Assembly: GCA_964477345.1 (NCBI GenBank)
Contig: CAYZDL010000005.1
Coordinates: 18,318-82,317 of the forward strand
Length of the DNA: 64,000 nt
Direction of reading: 5' to 3'
Source of the DNA: JAJZEO01 sp964477345
GTDB lineage: Bacteria; Chlamydiota; Chlamydiia; Chlamydiales; 2-12-FULL-49-11
The notes beneath the pieces are model-generated. The model had not been told where the DNA came from. It ran no database searches and was given only the letters and a program-made list of their open reading frames with translations. Shown here piece by piece: positions 26,264 through 35,574 of this stretch. Each line of letters starts with the position of its first letter. Within the stretch, counting starts at the first letter, position 1. Both the position numbers and the translations under genes were made by a program.

Positions 26264-27487
26264 TTACTTCACTAGAAGAGGGCAAAGCTCGGAGAGAGCG
26301 TTCATAAAAGAGTGGATCTCTTCTTCGGTGTTATAGGGGGCGATTGAGACGCGGCAAGCTGAACGTTGCCGAAAATGGCTAAGCGCAGGTTGTGCGCATA
26401 GGGTGCCGGTTCTGATAGCAACCCCTTTGAGAGCCATCATGGTCCCTAGATCTAAGGGGTGTATTTTATCGTGAATAAATGTGACGAGGGGAAGACGGTT
26501 TTGGGCACGTCCCAAAATTGTAATTCCGGGAAAATTTTCAAGTTGTTGGATAATAATTTGAGCGAGGCTTCTTTCATGTTCTTCCATGGCAGGCCTATCG
26601 AGCGAGGTGAAAAAATCTATTGCAGCTCCGAGGCCCAAGACTTGAGCTATCATGGGAGTACCTGCCTCAAATTTCATGGGAGGATCTTGATAGGTGGTCT
26701 TAGCAAAAGTGACCTCTCTAACCATATCACCCCCCCCGTGATAGGGGCGCATTGCCTCTAATAGAGGCTTTTTTCCATATAAAATACCAATCCCTGTGGG
26801 ACCAAAGATCTTGTGTCCTGAAAATGCGTAAAAATCACACCCCAGTTCTTGCAGATCTACCGTAATATGGGGGGCTGCTTGCGCTCCATCAACGACACAG
26901 ATAGCACCGACGTCGTGTGCCATTTTGGTAATTTGCTGAATCGGATTGATCGTTCCTACAGAATTTGATGCGTGACATACAGACACGATTTTAGTACGTG
27001 GGGAGAGGATTTTTTTGAGAGCCTCAAGAGAGAGGTTCCCCTCGTCATCCATCGGAATCACTTTAATGATGCACCCCTTCTCTTCAGCAACCATTTGCCA
27101 AGGAACAATGTTCGCGTGATGCTCCATCTCACTGATGACTATTTCGTCACCTTCATGAAGAAATGACCTTCCATAACACTGAGCCACAATATTAAGACTC
27201 TCGGTCGCGCCCCGTGTAAAGATCAGTTCTTGTTCATCCTTCAAATGGAGAAAATCAGCAATCTTTCTTCTCACCCCCGAATATCTTTCGCTGGCAACAG
27301 CAGAAAATTCATAAATCGATCGGTGGATAGTTGAATACTCACTTTCATAGAATCTAGTTATGGTATCGATCACACATCTGGGTTTAAACGTAGTGGCGGC
27401 ATTGTCAAGATAGATGAGGGGGTTGCCATTCATCGTTTGTTTCAACATAGGAAATTGTTCTCTGAGTTTTTCGAGATTAAATCGCAC
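26264..27487 (-). CDS. sufS: Cysteine desulfurase SufS
   Basis: 407 residues, class V aminotransferase fold. It removes sulfur from L-cysteine for Fe-S cluster assembly. Visible features: N-terminal YLDNAATTFKP, TRGATESLNIVA, the PLP-binding lysine in FSGHKIFGP near residue 224, and the catalytic cysteine in GTLCAQP near residue 363. It overlaps the sufD stop by 11 bases, the last gene of the sufBCDS operon. No SufE is seen here. Confidence 0.95.
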   Translation of the reverse strand: MRFNLEKLREQFPMLKQTMNGNPLIYLDNAATTFKPRCVIDTITRFYESEYSTIHRSIYEFSAVASERYSGVRRKIADFLHLKDEQELIFTRGATESLNIVAQCYGRSFLHEGDEIVISEMEHHANIVPWQMVAEEKGCIIKVIPMDDEGNLSLEALKKILSPRTKIVSVCHASNSVGTINPIQQITKMAHDVGAICVVDGAQAAPHITVDLQELGCDFYAFSGHKIFGPTGIGILYGKKPLLEAMRPYHGGGDMVREVTFAKTTYQDPPMKFEAGTPMIAQVLGLGAAIDFFTSLDRPAMEEHERSLAQIIIQQLENFPGITILGRAQNRLPLVTFIHDKIHPLDLGTMMALKGVAIRTGTLCAQPALSHFRQRSACRVSIAPYNTEEEIHSFMNALSELCPLLVK

Positions 27488-28622
27488 TAAGTCGCTCCCT
27501 TACTTCACTGGAGAAAAACCGTTCGATGATAGGAGCTGTAAATCCTTTTCTCAGTAGCTCTTTTGCTTGGTTCTGCCCGATACCGCGAGTGCGTAAGTAA
27601 AACAGCTCTTCGTCTGAAAGCTGAGTTACGGTTGCTCCATGAGAGGCTTTAACATCATCGGTAAAAATTTCAAGATTGGGTTTTGAAAAAGCATTTGCAC
27701 CACGATCTAAGATCAGATTGTTGTTCAATTGGTAGGCCTCAGTTTTCTGAGCCCCTGGTTCAACGAAGATCTTTCCTACGAATGTCGATCGGCTCTTATC
27801 TCTTAATACCCCTTTGAAGTGTTGATTGGATCTCGTATTGGGGGCTTTGTGGACAATCTCAATCTCTGTATGAGAGGTTTTCTTTTCCTCTAGGGACCAA
27901 ATCCCCTGGAGATCGACCTTGCTATCCTCTCCCAAAAGTTCGATAAACAAATCAAGGCGTGCGCACTGACCTCCGCGATTTGCCGAAAAGTGGGAAAAAG
28001 TTGCATTTTTTTTGACCTGCGCCCGTACATGAGAGAGGCTACAGGCTGTTTTATCGCCGCTCAAGTCGAGCTCTATCATGCGGCATCTGCCTCCCTCTTC
28101 AATCAAAAGATCGATCAATGTCTGTTCATTCGCATGATTGATCACTTTTCGGTCGATGACTATATCGAGACTCGCCCCTTTTGCCACATAGGCGACCACC
28201 CTTCTCATTTCAACAGCTTGTCCGGCTAAAGCTAGATCATCCAACCAAAGGATCCCGTCACTCTCTTTTGCTGCACTTATAAACCACCCTTCATTGCAAC
28301 AGGCCTCGATAAGCATAGGAAAGAAGTCCTTCGACTTCTCTTGCTTCCTTTTTCTTAACGCAAGATTATGAAAGAAAAAGCCGTACACCATTCTTGCTTC
28401 AGAAAGAGGTAAAAGGGTCACCCCCCCAGGAACTTCTCCTCTCAGACTCATTCTACCAGCTTCAGCCCCTTCTCCAAATCGAACCACCCGTTCAAGGTCG
28501 TGTTTTTTAAAGCTCTCCGAATCTGTCGTGGGTAAACCGATCTGCCAAGCGCCTCTCCAGAGACGGCGACTCTCTTCATCGTCGAGCACTCTCTTTTCTA
28601 ACATCTCTTTAAATGCGTTCAT
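27477..28622 (-). CDS. sufD: Fe-S assembly scaffold protein SufD
   Basis: 381 residues from ATG 28622, which lies inside the 3' end of sufC (14-base overlap); a longer ORF start at 28682 is within sufC. SufD pairs with SufB and C in the scaffold complex. The C-terminal half shows the beta-helix pattern and the typical DDVKASHGATVTQLSDEELFYLRTRGI. The N-terminal part is divergent, as is usual for SufD. Tight overlaps with both neighbours support a single operon. Confidence 0.92.
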   Translation of the reverse strand: MNAFKEMLEKRVLDDEESRRLWRGAWQIGLPTTDSESFKKHDLERVVRFGEGAEAGRMSLRGEVPGGVTLLPLSEARMVYGFFFHNLALRKRKQEKSKDFFPMLIEACCNEGWFISAAKESDGILWLDDLALAGQAVEMRRVVAYVAKGASLDIVIDRKVINHANEQTLIDLLIEEGGRCRMIELDLSGDKTACSLSHVRAQVKKNATFSHFSANRGGQCARLDLFIELLGEDSKVDLQGIWSLEEKKTSHTEIEIVHKAPNTRSNQHFKGVLRDKSRSTFVGKIFVEPGAQKTEAYQLNNNLILDRGANAFSKPNLEIFTDDVKASHGATVTQLSDEELFYLRTRGIGQNQAKELLRKGFTAPIIERFFSSEVRERLSAI

Positions 28623-29331
28623 ACCCTTTCTCTTCCAGTTGCATCGCCAGTTCAGCCCCACCTGTCTGGACGATTTTTCCATCGACCATCACGTGAACAA
28701 AGTCAGGTTTGATGTAGTCAAGGAGTCTTTGATAATGGGTAATGAGCACTAATGAGCGGTCGCTCCTTCTAAAGCGATTGACCCCTTCTGCTACCGTTTT
28801 TAGAGCATCAATGTCGAGGCCCGAATCGGTTTCATCGAGTATAGCACATTTTGGGGAGAGGACAGCCATTTGTAAAATCTCGTTGCGCTTCTTCTCTCCC
28901 CCAGAAAAGCCACTATTCAAATCTCGATCGAGAAAAGCTTCTTTGATTTTCATTTCAATTAAAATCGGAGCAATTTTTTCTCTAAAACCATCCGATGAGA
29001 GGCTCTCTTTTTTGACTGCATTGTAGGCATGTCGTAAAAATTCAAGGTTGGTAATCCCATCGATCTCTAAAGGGTACTGAAAACTGATAAAGATCCCCCG
29101 CCTTGCCCTCTCTTCGGCATCCAATTCCAAGATCTCTTCTCCTTCAAACAGGATCTTCCCCGAAGTGACTTCGTAAAAAGGGTGCCCTGCAATCACCTTG
29201 GCCAAGGTCGATTTCCCCGCCCCGTTGGGACCCATGATGGCATGAACTTCCCCAGGTTTTACTATTATCGAAAAGCCCTTTAAAATAGGGGTTTCTTCGA
29301 CCTTACATTCTATTTCTTCTATTTTTAGCAT
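28609..29331 (-). CDS. sufC: Fe-S assembly ATPase SufC
   Basis: 240 residues, ABC-type ATPase of the SUF complex. Walker A GPNGAGKST at residues 34-42, signature SGGEKKRNE, Walker B region CAILDETDSGLD. Complete length. The stop overlaps the sufD start and it begins only 4 bases after sufB. Confidence 0.97.
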   Translation of the reverse strand: MLKIEEIECKVEETPILKGFSIIVKPGEVHAIMGPNGAGKSTLAKVIAGHPFYEVTSGKILFEGEEILELDAEERARRGIFISFQYPLEIDGITNLEFLRHAYNAVKKESLSSDGFREKIAPILIEMKIKEAFLDRDLNSGFSGGEKKRNEILQMAVLSPKCAILDETDSGLDIDALKTVAEGVNRFRRSDRSLVLITHYQRLLDYIKPDFVHVMVDGKIVQTGGAELAMQLEEKGYERI

Positions 29332-29335
29332 CAGA

Positions 29336-30763
29336 TTAGCCTACTGAACTTTCCAGCTTTAATGTTAATAATTTTTCTGCCTCTACAGCGAACTCCAAAG
29401 GCATTTTAGAAATCACCTCTTTGCAAAATCCATTGACGATAAGATTGATCGCATCTTCACGACTAATGCCCCGTGATTGTAAGTAAAAAAGCTGCTCTTC
29501 ATTCATCTTTGATGTCGACGCTTCGTGTTCAACGCTCGAAGTTTCATTATGAACATCGATGTAGGGGAATGTGTTGGCACTGCACCGATTTCCTACGAGC
29601 ATCGAATCGCACTGAGTGTAATTTCTAGCACCCTCTGCCCCTCCCGACATATAGACCAAACCCCGATAAGAATTGTGAGATTGGTCAGCCGATATCCCTT
29701 TAGAGATGATCGTCGATTTGGTTCTCTTTCCTTTGTGAATCATCTTAGTCCCTGTATCGGCCTGCATCATCCCATTAGTAAGAGCTACAGAATAAAACTC
29801 ACCCACCGAATCATCCCCTTCTAAGATACAGCTAGGATACTTCCAAGTAATCGCAGCACCCGCCTCTACCTGGGTCCAACAAATCTTAGAACGACGACCC
29901 GCACATTTTCCACGCTTTGTTACAAAATTGTAAATGCCACCCTTACCGGTTTTAGGATCTCCTGAATACCAATTTTGTACTGTCGAATATTTGATCTCAG
30001 CCCCTTCATGAGCAATCAATTCAACGACTGCCGCATGCAATTGATTGGTATCATAGGCAGGGGCGGTGCACCCTTCGAGATAGCTAACGTACGATCCTTC
30101 CTCAGCAATGATCAAGGTCCTTTCAAACTGTCCTGTCTCTCGTTCATTGATTCGAAAATAGGTCGACAGTTCTACCGGACAATGAACTCCTTTCGGCACG
30201 TAGACAAATGATCCATCTGAAAAGACTGCTGAATTAAGAGCCGCATAAAAATTATCCCCTGAAGGAACGATCGTCCCCAAATACTTTTGAATCAATTCCG
30301 GGTATTTTCTGATAGCTTCACCCATGGGGCAAAGAATCACCCCTGCTTGATCTAATTTTTCGTGAAAGGCCGTTGATATTGAAACAGAATCGAAGACAAT
30401 ATCGATCGCGACATTCGAGAGCCGTTTTTGTTCATCGAGCGGTACTCCTAATCTTTCAAAAGTCTCCAATAACTTCGGATCAACTTCATCAAGAGAATTT
30501 AGCTGCGGTTTGTTCTTCGGCTCGCTGTAATAACGAATATCATCAAAATCAATTTTAGGATAATGAATGTTGGCCCACGTCGGCTCTTCCATCTTTTTGA
30601 ATTTCTCATAGGCCTTCAATCGAAACTGAAGCATGAAATCAGGCTCATCTTTCTTCTTTGAAATAGCTCGAATGACATCCTCGTTCAACCCTTTTTCAAA
30701 GACCTCGGACTCGATCTCTGTGATGAAGCCCCACTTATACTGCTTGGAAGAACTATCAAACAT
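29336..30763 (-). CDS. sufB: Fe-S assembly scaffold protein SufB
   Basis: 475 residues from the preferred ATG at 30763 (MFDSSSKQYKWGF); an in-frame extension to 30850 looks non-coding. First gene of the sufBCDS operon. Family features: GVPLDEQKRL, the YVPKGVHCPVELSTYFRIN block, EGCTAPAYDTNQLHAAVVE, and the C-terminal RCSANTFPYIDVHNETSSVEHEASTSK. It provides the main scaffold for cluster assembly. Chlamydiae depend on SUF as their Fe-S system; in C. trachomatis the operon is near pbp2, here it is separated. Confidence 0.95.
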   Translation of the reverse strand: MFDSSSKQYKWGFITEIESEVFEKGLNEDVIRAISKKKDEPDFMLQFRLKAYEKFKKMEEPTWANIHYPKIDFDDIRYYSEPKNKPQLNSLDEVDPKLLETFERLGVPLDEQKRLSNVAIDIVFDSVSISTAFHEKLDQAGVILCPMGEAIRKYPELIQKYLGTIVPSGDNFYAALNSAVFSDGSFVYVPKGVHCPVELSTYFRINERETGQFERTLIIAEEGSYVSYLEGCTAPAYDTNQLHAAVVELIAHEGAEIKYSTVQNWYSGDPKTGKGGIYNFVTKRGKCAGRRSKICWTQVEAGAAITWKYPSCILEGDDSVGEFYSVALTNGMMQADTGTKMIHKGKRTKSTIISKGISADQSHNSYRGLVYMSGGAEGARNYTQCDSMLVGNRCSANTFPYIDVHNETSSVEHEASTSKMNEEQLFYLQSRGISREDAINLIVNGFCKEVISKMPLEFAVEAEKLLTLKLESSVG

Positions 30764-30991
30764 CGATTTACCTAATTTATTTAAACAGCAATGATACCCT
30801 GCCTCTGAACGATTGTCAACCCAAGAACCTATAGACCACTCGTGATTCAAAAATTGGTTTTTTCATCTCTCCTGCTATACAAAGATATTTTTAAGAATTT
30901 GTAAAAATCTTGTGCAAAGAAATATAGTAATCTTTATTGTAACTAATGAATTTTAAAAAACAATTCACTACTCACTAGGAGGTTTTTTTTG

Positions 30992-31957
30992 ATGAAAAAA
31001 CAAATAAAAATGACCGTATGGAAAACGCATGCTTTGCCGGCATTTTTGGCAGCGGCCATTTGTGGCGCTTCCGGTCTATCTGCAAACACCAAATCTGCAC
31101 AACTCGCCCCTCAACAAAAAATTGACCAAAGACCCCACGTGGCAACTCCGACTTTTCGTAAAGCCGAAAAGACCAACAATCCGAAACCAACACTCGTAAA
31201 TCACCCCGCACCAGCCGATGTCAATCCCCCAGTACCAGCACCCGTAACCCCGCCCGCGCCAGTGACTCCAACACAGTCCGCGGAGGAAATAATTATCAAT
31301 GACGCGGAGCAAATCGTTCAAGCAATCGATGGGAAGTTGGATTGGCAACACGTTCCCATCATCATGGAAATGGCTGCGAATGTGATTAATACTTTCTCTA
31401 GCCTGCCCCCCGATGCTAAAAGAAAAGCACTGGTCGATACCTTAGATTATGTCATCGATCACACAGACACCCCTTGGTTGCCTGACAATATCGTTGACCC
31501 AATTTTTAAAGCTATGGTCGCGGAGTTCGTCGACGTCTTTGTAAGCAATGACTTTTTGGCAGAAATAGACTTCAGTATCGACCCAGTGTTTATAGATACG
31601 AAGGATTATGAGAGCGTGGCCTCACTGATCGTCTCTAAATTTTCTGACGGTTTCCAATGGTCTGATTTGAGTTTTGCCCTCAAAGTCGCTTTTTCTTTCG
31701 GATCTCAATTAACCGATTTGTCATGGCAAGATCGAGGCAAGGTTATGACACAGGTTATCGATGCTATCATCGACCAAACTCAAATCTCTTGGTTGCCAAG
31801 CTTCTTCTCTCATCCGATCTTTAAGGCATTCGCAAACAGTATCATTTCTCACTTGATCACTGCTGAGGCAAATAATGAGAAAGCTAAAAATCTTAAGAGC
31901 TATCTAAAAAATAGAGTCGATGAAGTAGAGGTTCATATAAACTATTTCAACCAGTAG
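30992..31957 (+). CDS. Exported protein with two internal repeats, unknown function
   Basis: 321 residues from ATG 30992 with AGGAGG upstream (30977-30982). Signal peptide ends near GLSANT. A proline-rich region (residues 65-95) precedes two similar alpha-helical units: residues ~120-185 (LPPDAKRKALVDTLDYVIDHT-TPWLP..PIFKAM) and ~220-300 (SWQDRGKVMTQVIDAIIDQT-ISWLP..PIFKAF). The pattern recalls EF-hand-free helical repeats, but I cannot name it. A perfect terminator follows. Periplasmic or surface. Confidence 0.75.
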   Translation: MKKQIKMTVWKTHALPAFLAAAICGASGLSANTKSAQLAPQQKIDQRPHVATPTFRKAEKTNNPKPTLVNHPAPADVNPPVPAPVTPPAPVTPTQSAEEIIINDAEQIVQAIDGKLDWQHVPIIMEMAANVINTFSSLPPDAKRKALVDTLDYVIDHTDTPWLPDNIVDPIFKAMVAEFVDVFVSNDFLAEIDFSIDPVFIDTKDYESVASLIVSKFSDGFQWSDLSFALKVAFSFGSQLTDLSWQDRGKVMTQVIDAIIDQTQISWLPSFFSHPIFKAFANSIISHLITAEANNEKAKNLKSYLKNRVDEVEVHINYFNQ

Positions 31958-31962
31958 AATGG

Positions 31963-31994
31963 AGTGGTGCCAGAACGATCTGGCACCACTTTTT
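31963..31994 (+). terminator. Rho-independent terminator
   Basis: AGTGGTGCCAG (31963-31973), 6-base loop, CTGGCACCACT (31980-31990) then TTTT. Confidence 0.92.
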
Positions 31995-32097
31995 ACATTA
32001 AGATTTTGTCAATTCTTATTCGTGTTGTACTGATTTTTAGTAACAGTGAAATTAGGCTGAGATCTTTCTTGAGAATTAAATTAGAAAATTTTAATCA

Positions 32098-32859
32098 CTA
32101 AATATTCAGGAGTATCCTATATTTCATTATGGCTCGCTCAAGGTCTTCGTGCGTGTCAATCCCTATGGTTTCACATTGGGTTGTGTAGATTTGAATAGGA
32201 AGGGAGTGTTCTAAGTAAGCAAGCTGTTCTAACATTTCCGCAGAAGCTAGTCTGCTTTCTGGAAGGGTTGCGATCTTTTTTAAAACGGCATCTGAGTAAG
32301 CGTATATTCCGACATGCTTATGGGCGATTTCTTCCTCATCTTTGCGTCCATCGCGGTAGTAAGGAATCGGGAGGCGTGAGAAATAAATCGCCTTTCCTGT
32401 TGCGTCCGTAATCACTTTGGTCACATTGGGATTGTCGATCTCATTTGGACCCAGTGATTTTCTCAAGGTCCAAATCCCGACATTGCTTGTTTTATCGATT
32501 CCTTGGAGGAGGTCATCGAGCATTTGATCTGAAATAAAGGGTTCATCGACTTGCCAATTGACCCAAATATCGGAAACAATGCCACTAATTTTCACCAATT
32601 GAATAAGCCTATGTGTCCCCGTAGGGCAGTTAGGATCGGTCATCACATAGTCGCCATTAAAAAGCTCGATCGTTTCTCTTGCCTCTTCACTATCGATCGC
32701 AAAAATCACTCGGTCGAATCTTCTACTCTCTTTCGCCCTGTCCCAAACTCGCTCAAGAAGCGATTTTCCCTCTAGGTCAGCGAGTATTTTTCTTGGCAAA
32801 CGGGTAGATTTTAATCTTGCTGGTATCACGCAGGTGATGATTTTTTTATCGCCCATCAA
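32098..32859 (-). CDS. KdsB-like cytidylyltransferase
   Basis: 253 residues. The N-terminal IPARLKSTRLPRKILADLEGKSLLERV is the KdsB-type nucleotide-binding loop (CMP-Kdo synthetase), with later HVGIYAYSDAVL and MLEQLAYLEHS. The usual NVQGDEP motif is NWQVDEP and SGTDR is CPTGTHR, so substrate preference may differ. It is the last of a four-gene minus-strand cluster of sugar nucleotide genes. Whether it makes CMP-Kdo for LPS or activates another sugar is uncertain. The start overlaps the end of rmlB. Confidence 0.75.
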   Translation of the reverse strand: MMGDKKIITCVIPARLKSTRLPRKILADLEGKSLLERVWDRAKESRRFDRVIFAIDSEEARETIELFNGDYVMTDPNCPTGTHRLIQLVKISGIVSDIWVNWQVDEPFISDQMLDDLLQGIDKTSNVGIWTLRKSLGPNEIDNPNVTKVITDATGKAIYFSRLPIPYYRDGRKDEEEIAHKHVGIYAYSDAVLKKIATLPESRLASAEMLEQLAYLEHSLPIQIYTTQCETIGIDTHEDLERAIMKYRILLNI

Positions 32860-33835
32860 TCATCCTTTGAATCGTTTTTCTTAAACCTTCGTGAAAGGTA
32901 GTCTGTGGCTGCCATCCAAGCTCATTTTTGATCTTTGTAATGTCCATGGCATAACGGAAATCATGCCCAGGCCGATCAGCAACAAAGGCTATTTGCGCTT
33001 TGTACTGAGAAGGATCATTGCCACAAATTTCAGCCACTGTTTCAATCACTCGATCAATCACCGTAAGGTTCGTTTGTTCATTGTTCCCACCCACATTGTA
33101 AACTTCCCCCTTTTTCCCCTCTGTAACAATTCGATAAATCGCTTCTGAATGGTCTCGGACAAAGAGCCAATCGCGTACATTCTCACCACTTCCATAAATG
33201 GTAAGGGCATCTCCATTGAGGCACCTTGCCACCATGCGTGGGATAAGTTTTTCTTCGTGTTGACGAGGCCCATAGTTGTTGCCAGCGTGGGAAATCGTGA
33301 GTTTAAGCCCAAAAGTGCGCCGATACGACATGACCAGGAGGTCAGCTGCCGCCTTAGATGCCGCATAAGGAGAACTTGGCTTGTAACTAGATTCTTCAGT
33401 AAAAATTCCCTCAAGCGTCGGTAGATCGCCATAAACTTCATCAGTCGAAATGTAGTGCATGTAGATGTGCGGATGCCTTCTGACAGCCTCAAGAAGGTTA
33501 TGAGTCCCTCCAATGTTCGTCTCAATGAAGGTTTTGGGCTCATCAATGCTTCGATCAACGTGGGTTTCTGCTGCAAAGTGGACAATTGTCGTGATCTCAT
33601 ACTTCTGAATGATTTTTTCAATCACCTTCGCATCACAGATATCCCCTTTGACAAAGGTATATCTGGGGTGATTTGCTATAGGGACCAGATTATCTAAATT
33701 AGCCGCATATGTCAAGAGGTCAAGATTGACGATATAACCTTCAAAATCGGGCTTTTCAAGAAGAAGATAGCAAATGAAGTCCGACCCCATAAAGCCGGCA
33801 CCGCCCGTGACTAGGAAATTCCCCTTTTGTCCCAT
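32846..33835 (-). CDS. rmlB: dTDP-glucose 4,6-dehydratase RmlB
   Basis: 329 residues from ATG 33835; upstream codons of the long ORF overlap rmlD. Short-chain dehydrogenase fold with GGAGFMG at residues 11-17, THVDRSID, STDEVYGDL and the catalytic SPYAASKAAAD (Y-x-x-x-K). It converts dTDP-glucose to the 4-keto-6-deoxy sugar, the second step of dTDP-L-rhamnose synthesis. Order rmlC-rmlD-rmlB; rmlD and rmlB overlap by 25 bases. Confidence 0.93.
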   Translation of the reverse strand: MGQKGNFLVTGGAGFMGSDFICYLLLEKPDFEGYIVNLDLLTYAANLDNLVPIANHPRYTFVKGDICDAKVIEKIIQKYEITTIVHFAAETHVDRSIDEPKTFIETNIGGTHNLLEAVRRHPHIYMHYISTDEVYGDLPTLEGIFTEESSYKPSSPYAASKAAADLLVMSYRRTFGLKLTISHAGNNYGPRQHEEKLIPRMVARCLNGDALTIYGSGENVRDWLFVRDHSEAIYRIVTEGKKGEVYNVGGNNEQTNLTVIDRVIETVAEICGNDPSQYKAQIAFVADRPGHDFRYAMDITKIKNELGWQPQTTFHEGLRKTIQRMIDGR

Positions 33836-34695
33836 CCTATCTCTTTTAGATATTGACTTAGAGCTGCTTGCCATGAAAGAATCGGCTGAGATAGATAAGG
33901 CTCGATTTTTTTGGTCGACAAGACCGACCGGTGGGGACGTTTTGCCGCTCTTCCCGAATCTCGATCTTTCACCCCTATCAATCTAGTACACTTAATCTTC
34001 TTGCCGGCTGTCTCAGCATGTTTCATCAGTTCCCTTGCAAGATCCAACCTACTGGCGTGCCCTTTATTGACAAAGTGAAAAATCCCTTTTTCATTTCTGA
34101 TATCCCAAATCGCTCTCACTAGACAAGTTACATAGGTTGGCGTACTAACCTGATCGACAATAGCCAAAACCTCATCTTGAGTTTCAAGAGCTTTGATCAT
34201 GTAAGTCACTAATCCTGGTTTTTCTTTGCCATAGAGAGAGGCCGTACGAACACAAACAGCTGAAGGGTAGATCTCTAACATTCTTTGCTCCCCTTGTAGC
34301 TTCGTCAGCCCGTAGATGTTTATCGGATTGACCTCGTCTGTTTCACTATATTGGCTATCTTTTTCTCCATCAAAAACATAGTCGGTTCCTATATGAATAA
34401 GATGAACCCCCTGCTCCTTCGCAATTTCAGCCAAGTTTTCGACCCCTGTCACATTGACAGCAAAAGCAAGCTCCCTCTCTTCTTTTTCGGCCTGATCTAC
34501 ATGAACATGGGCACTACAATTGATGATATGGGTAGGGCGATGTTTTTTACAAAAAGATCTAATCGATTCAATATCTGTCACATCTACCTGTTCACTTGTC
34601 GAGCCAATACAAGAAATCCCTTTTTCTTGAACGAATTTGACCATTTCCTTGCCCACCAACCCCGCACAACCGACCACCCAAACCGCTTCTTTCAT
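33811..34695 (-). CDS. rmlD: dTDP-4-dehydrorhamnose reductase RmlD
   Basis: 294 residues. NAD(P)-binding start GCAGLVGKEM, NCSAHVHVDQAE, TDYVFDGEKDSQYSE and the catalytic NIYGLTKLQGE. It performs the last reduction to dTDP-L-rhamnose. Stops and starts overlap those of the neighbouring rml genes, giving a single operon. Confidence 0.92.
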   Translation of the reverse strand: MKEAVWVVGCAGLVGKEMVKFVQEKGISCIGSTSEQVDVTDIESIRSFCKKHRPTHIINCSAHVHVDQAEKEERELAFAVNVTGVENLAEIAKEQGVHLIHIGTDYVFDGEKDSQYSETDEVNPINIYGLTKLQGEQRMLEIYPSAVCVRTASLYGKEKPGLVTYMIKALETQDEVLAIVDQVSTPTYVTCLVRAIWDIRNEKGIFHFVNKGHASRLDLARELMKHAETAGKKIKCTRLIGVKDRDSGRAAKRPHRSVLSTKKIEPYLSQPILSWQAALSQYLKEIGWDKRGIS

Positions 34696-35213
34696 AAATT
34701 CAGATCCTTCAGTAATGGCGCATCACAATCTCTCTTTGAAAGAATTGGATCAAGAATCGGCCACTTGATACCCACTTGGGGATCGTCATACCGAAATCCT
34801 CCTTCTTTTTCAGGATTATAGGGCAACGAGAGTTTATAAATCACGTGGGCTTCAGGGGAAATAACGCAAAATCCATGGGCAAATCCATCTGGAATGAAGA
34901 ACTGATGGTGATTATCTCCTGAAAGAACCACTGCTTCATACCGCCCAAACGTTGGAGAATCGGGTCTGATGTCAACGGCTACGTCCAAGATCTCACCTCT
35001 GACGCAAGTGATCAATTTCGCTTGCCCTTTTTGAAAATGCATCCCTCTGATTACTCTCTCTTTAGAATACGAATGGTTTTCTTGTACGAAATGGCATGAA
35101 ATGCCGAGCTCTTGATATCTCCTTTCATGATAGATCTCTGCTAAAAATCCGCGGCTATCTGGATGAGACTTAGGCTTTATGATTTTCAATCCCTGAAGCA
35201 TATACCCAAACAA
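34692..35213 (-). CDS. rmlC: dTDP-4-dehydrorhamnose 3,5-epimerase RmlC
   Basis: 173 residues; ATG at 35213 or the in-frame ATG at 35201. Cupin fold with IRGMHFQKGQAKLITC, FFIPDGFAHGF and KLSLPYNP. First gene of the rml operon. No rmlA (glucose-1-phosphate thymidylyltransferase) is in the cluster, so it must be elsewhere or be replaced. Confidence 0.92.
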   Translation of the reverse strand: MFGYMLQGLKIIKPKSHPDSRGFLAEIYHERRYQELGISCHFVQENHSYSKERVIRGMHFQKGQAKLITCVRGEILDVAVDIRPDSPTFGRYEAVVLSGDNHHQFFIPDGFAHGFCVISPEAHVIYKLSLPYNPEKEGGFRYDDPQVGIKWPILDPILSKRDCDAPLLKDLNL

Positions 35214-35480
35214 CCTAAAAACTAGATTTTTGACTAGTTAAAAGCCGATTCAACGGTTACAAAAAAATCGATCCCGCTTCAATGATTTCTTCCTTTTTTA
35301 GGGCTGATCAACTGGAAACTATCTTTTACCCCATTTCTGGAATTCACAATTGTAATGACGCCTGGTCACGATTAAAAACAACACATCAATTTGATAAAAG
35401 CCTCCCTTCATCATTCAATGCATTTAATGTTTACAATCGAATGATAACGTAACTTCAAAATTCTCTGAATTAAAATAGTA

Positions 35481-35574
35481 ATCATTTATTTATAGTCTTT
35501 TTAGATACTTGAAATTGAGATAAATCAAAGATTAATGTATCTTAATGGGGAATTTAATTATTTCGGAGGTTATT
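35481..35574 (+). promoter_or_regulatory. Conserved upstream block, copy 1
   Basis: Contains ATTTATTTATA, a CTTTTTAGA-ACTTG element, GATAAAT and a TCTTAAT element before TCGGAGG. The same order recurs ahead of each of the four tandem paralogs, pointing to a copied promoter. The stretch 35214-35480 before it is AT-rich with no gene that I can see. Confidence 0.5.

Noticed and set aside
33058..33621. 187-codon minus-strand ORF inside rmlB
   Set aside because: Other frame of the well-supported rmlB gene; low-complexity Arg/Leu text.
35214..35480. Possible small gene or RNA between rmlC and the paralog cluster
   Set aside because: AT-rich, no reading frame with ribosome-binding site and no stable hairpin that I could find.
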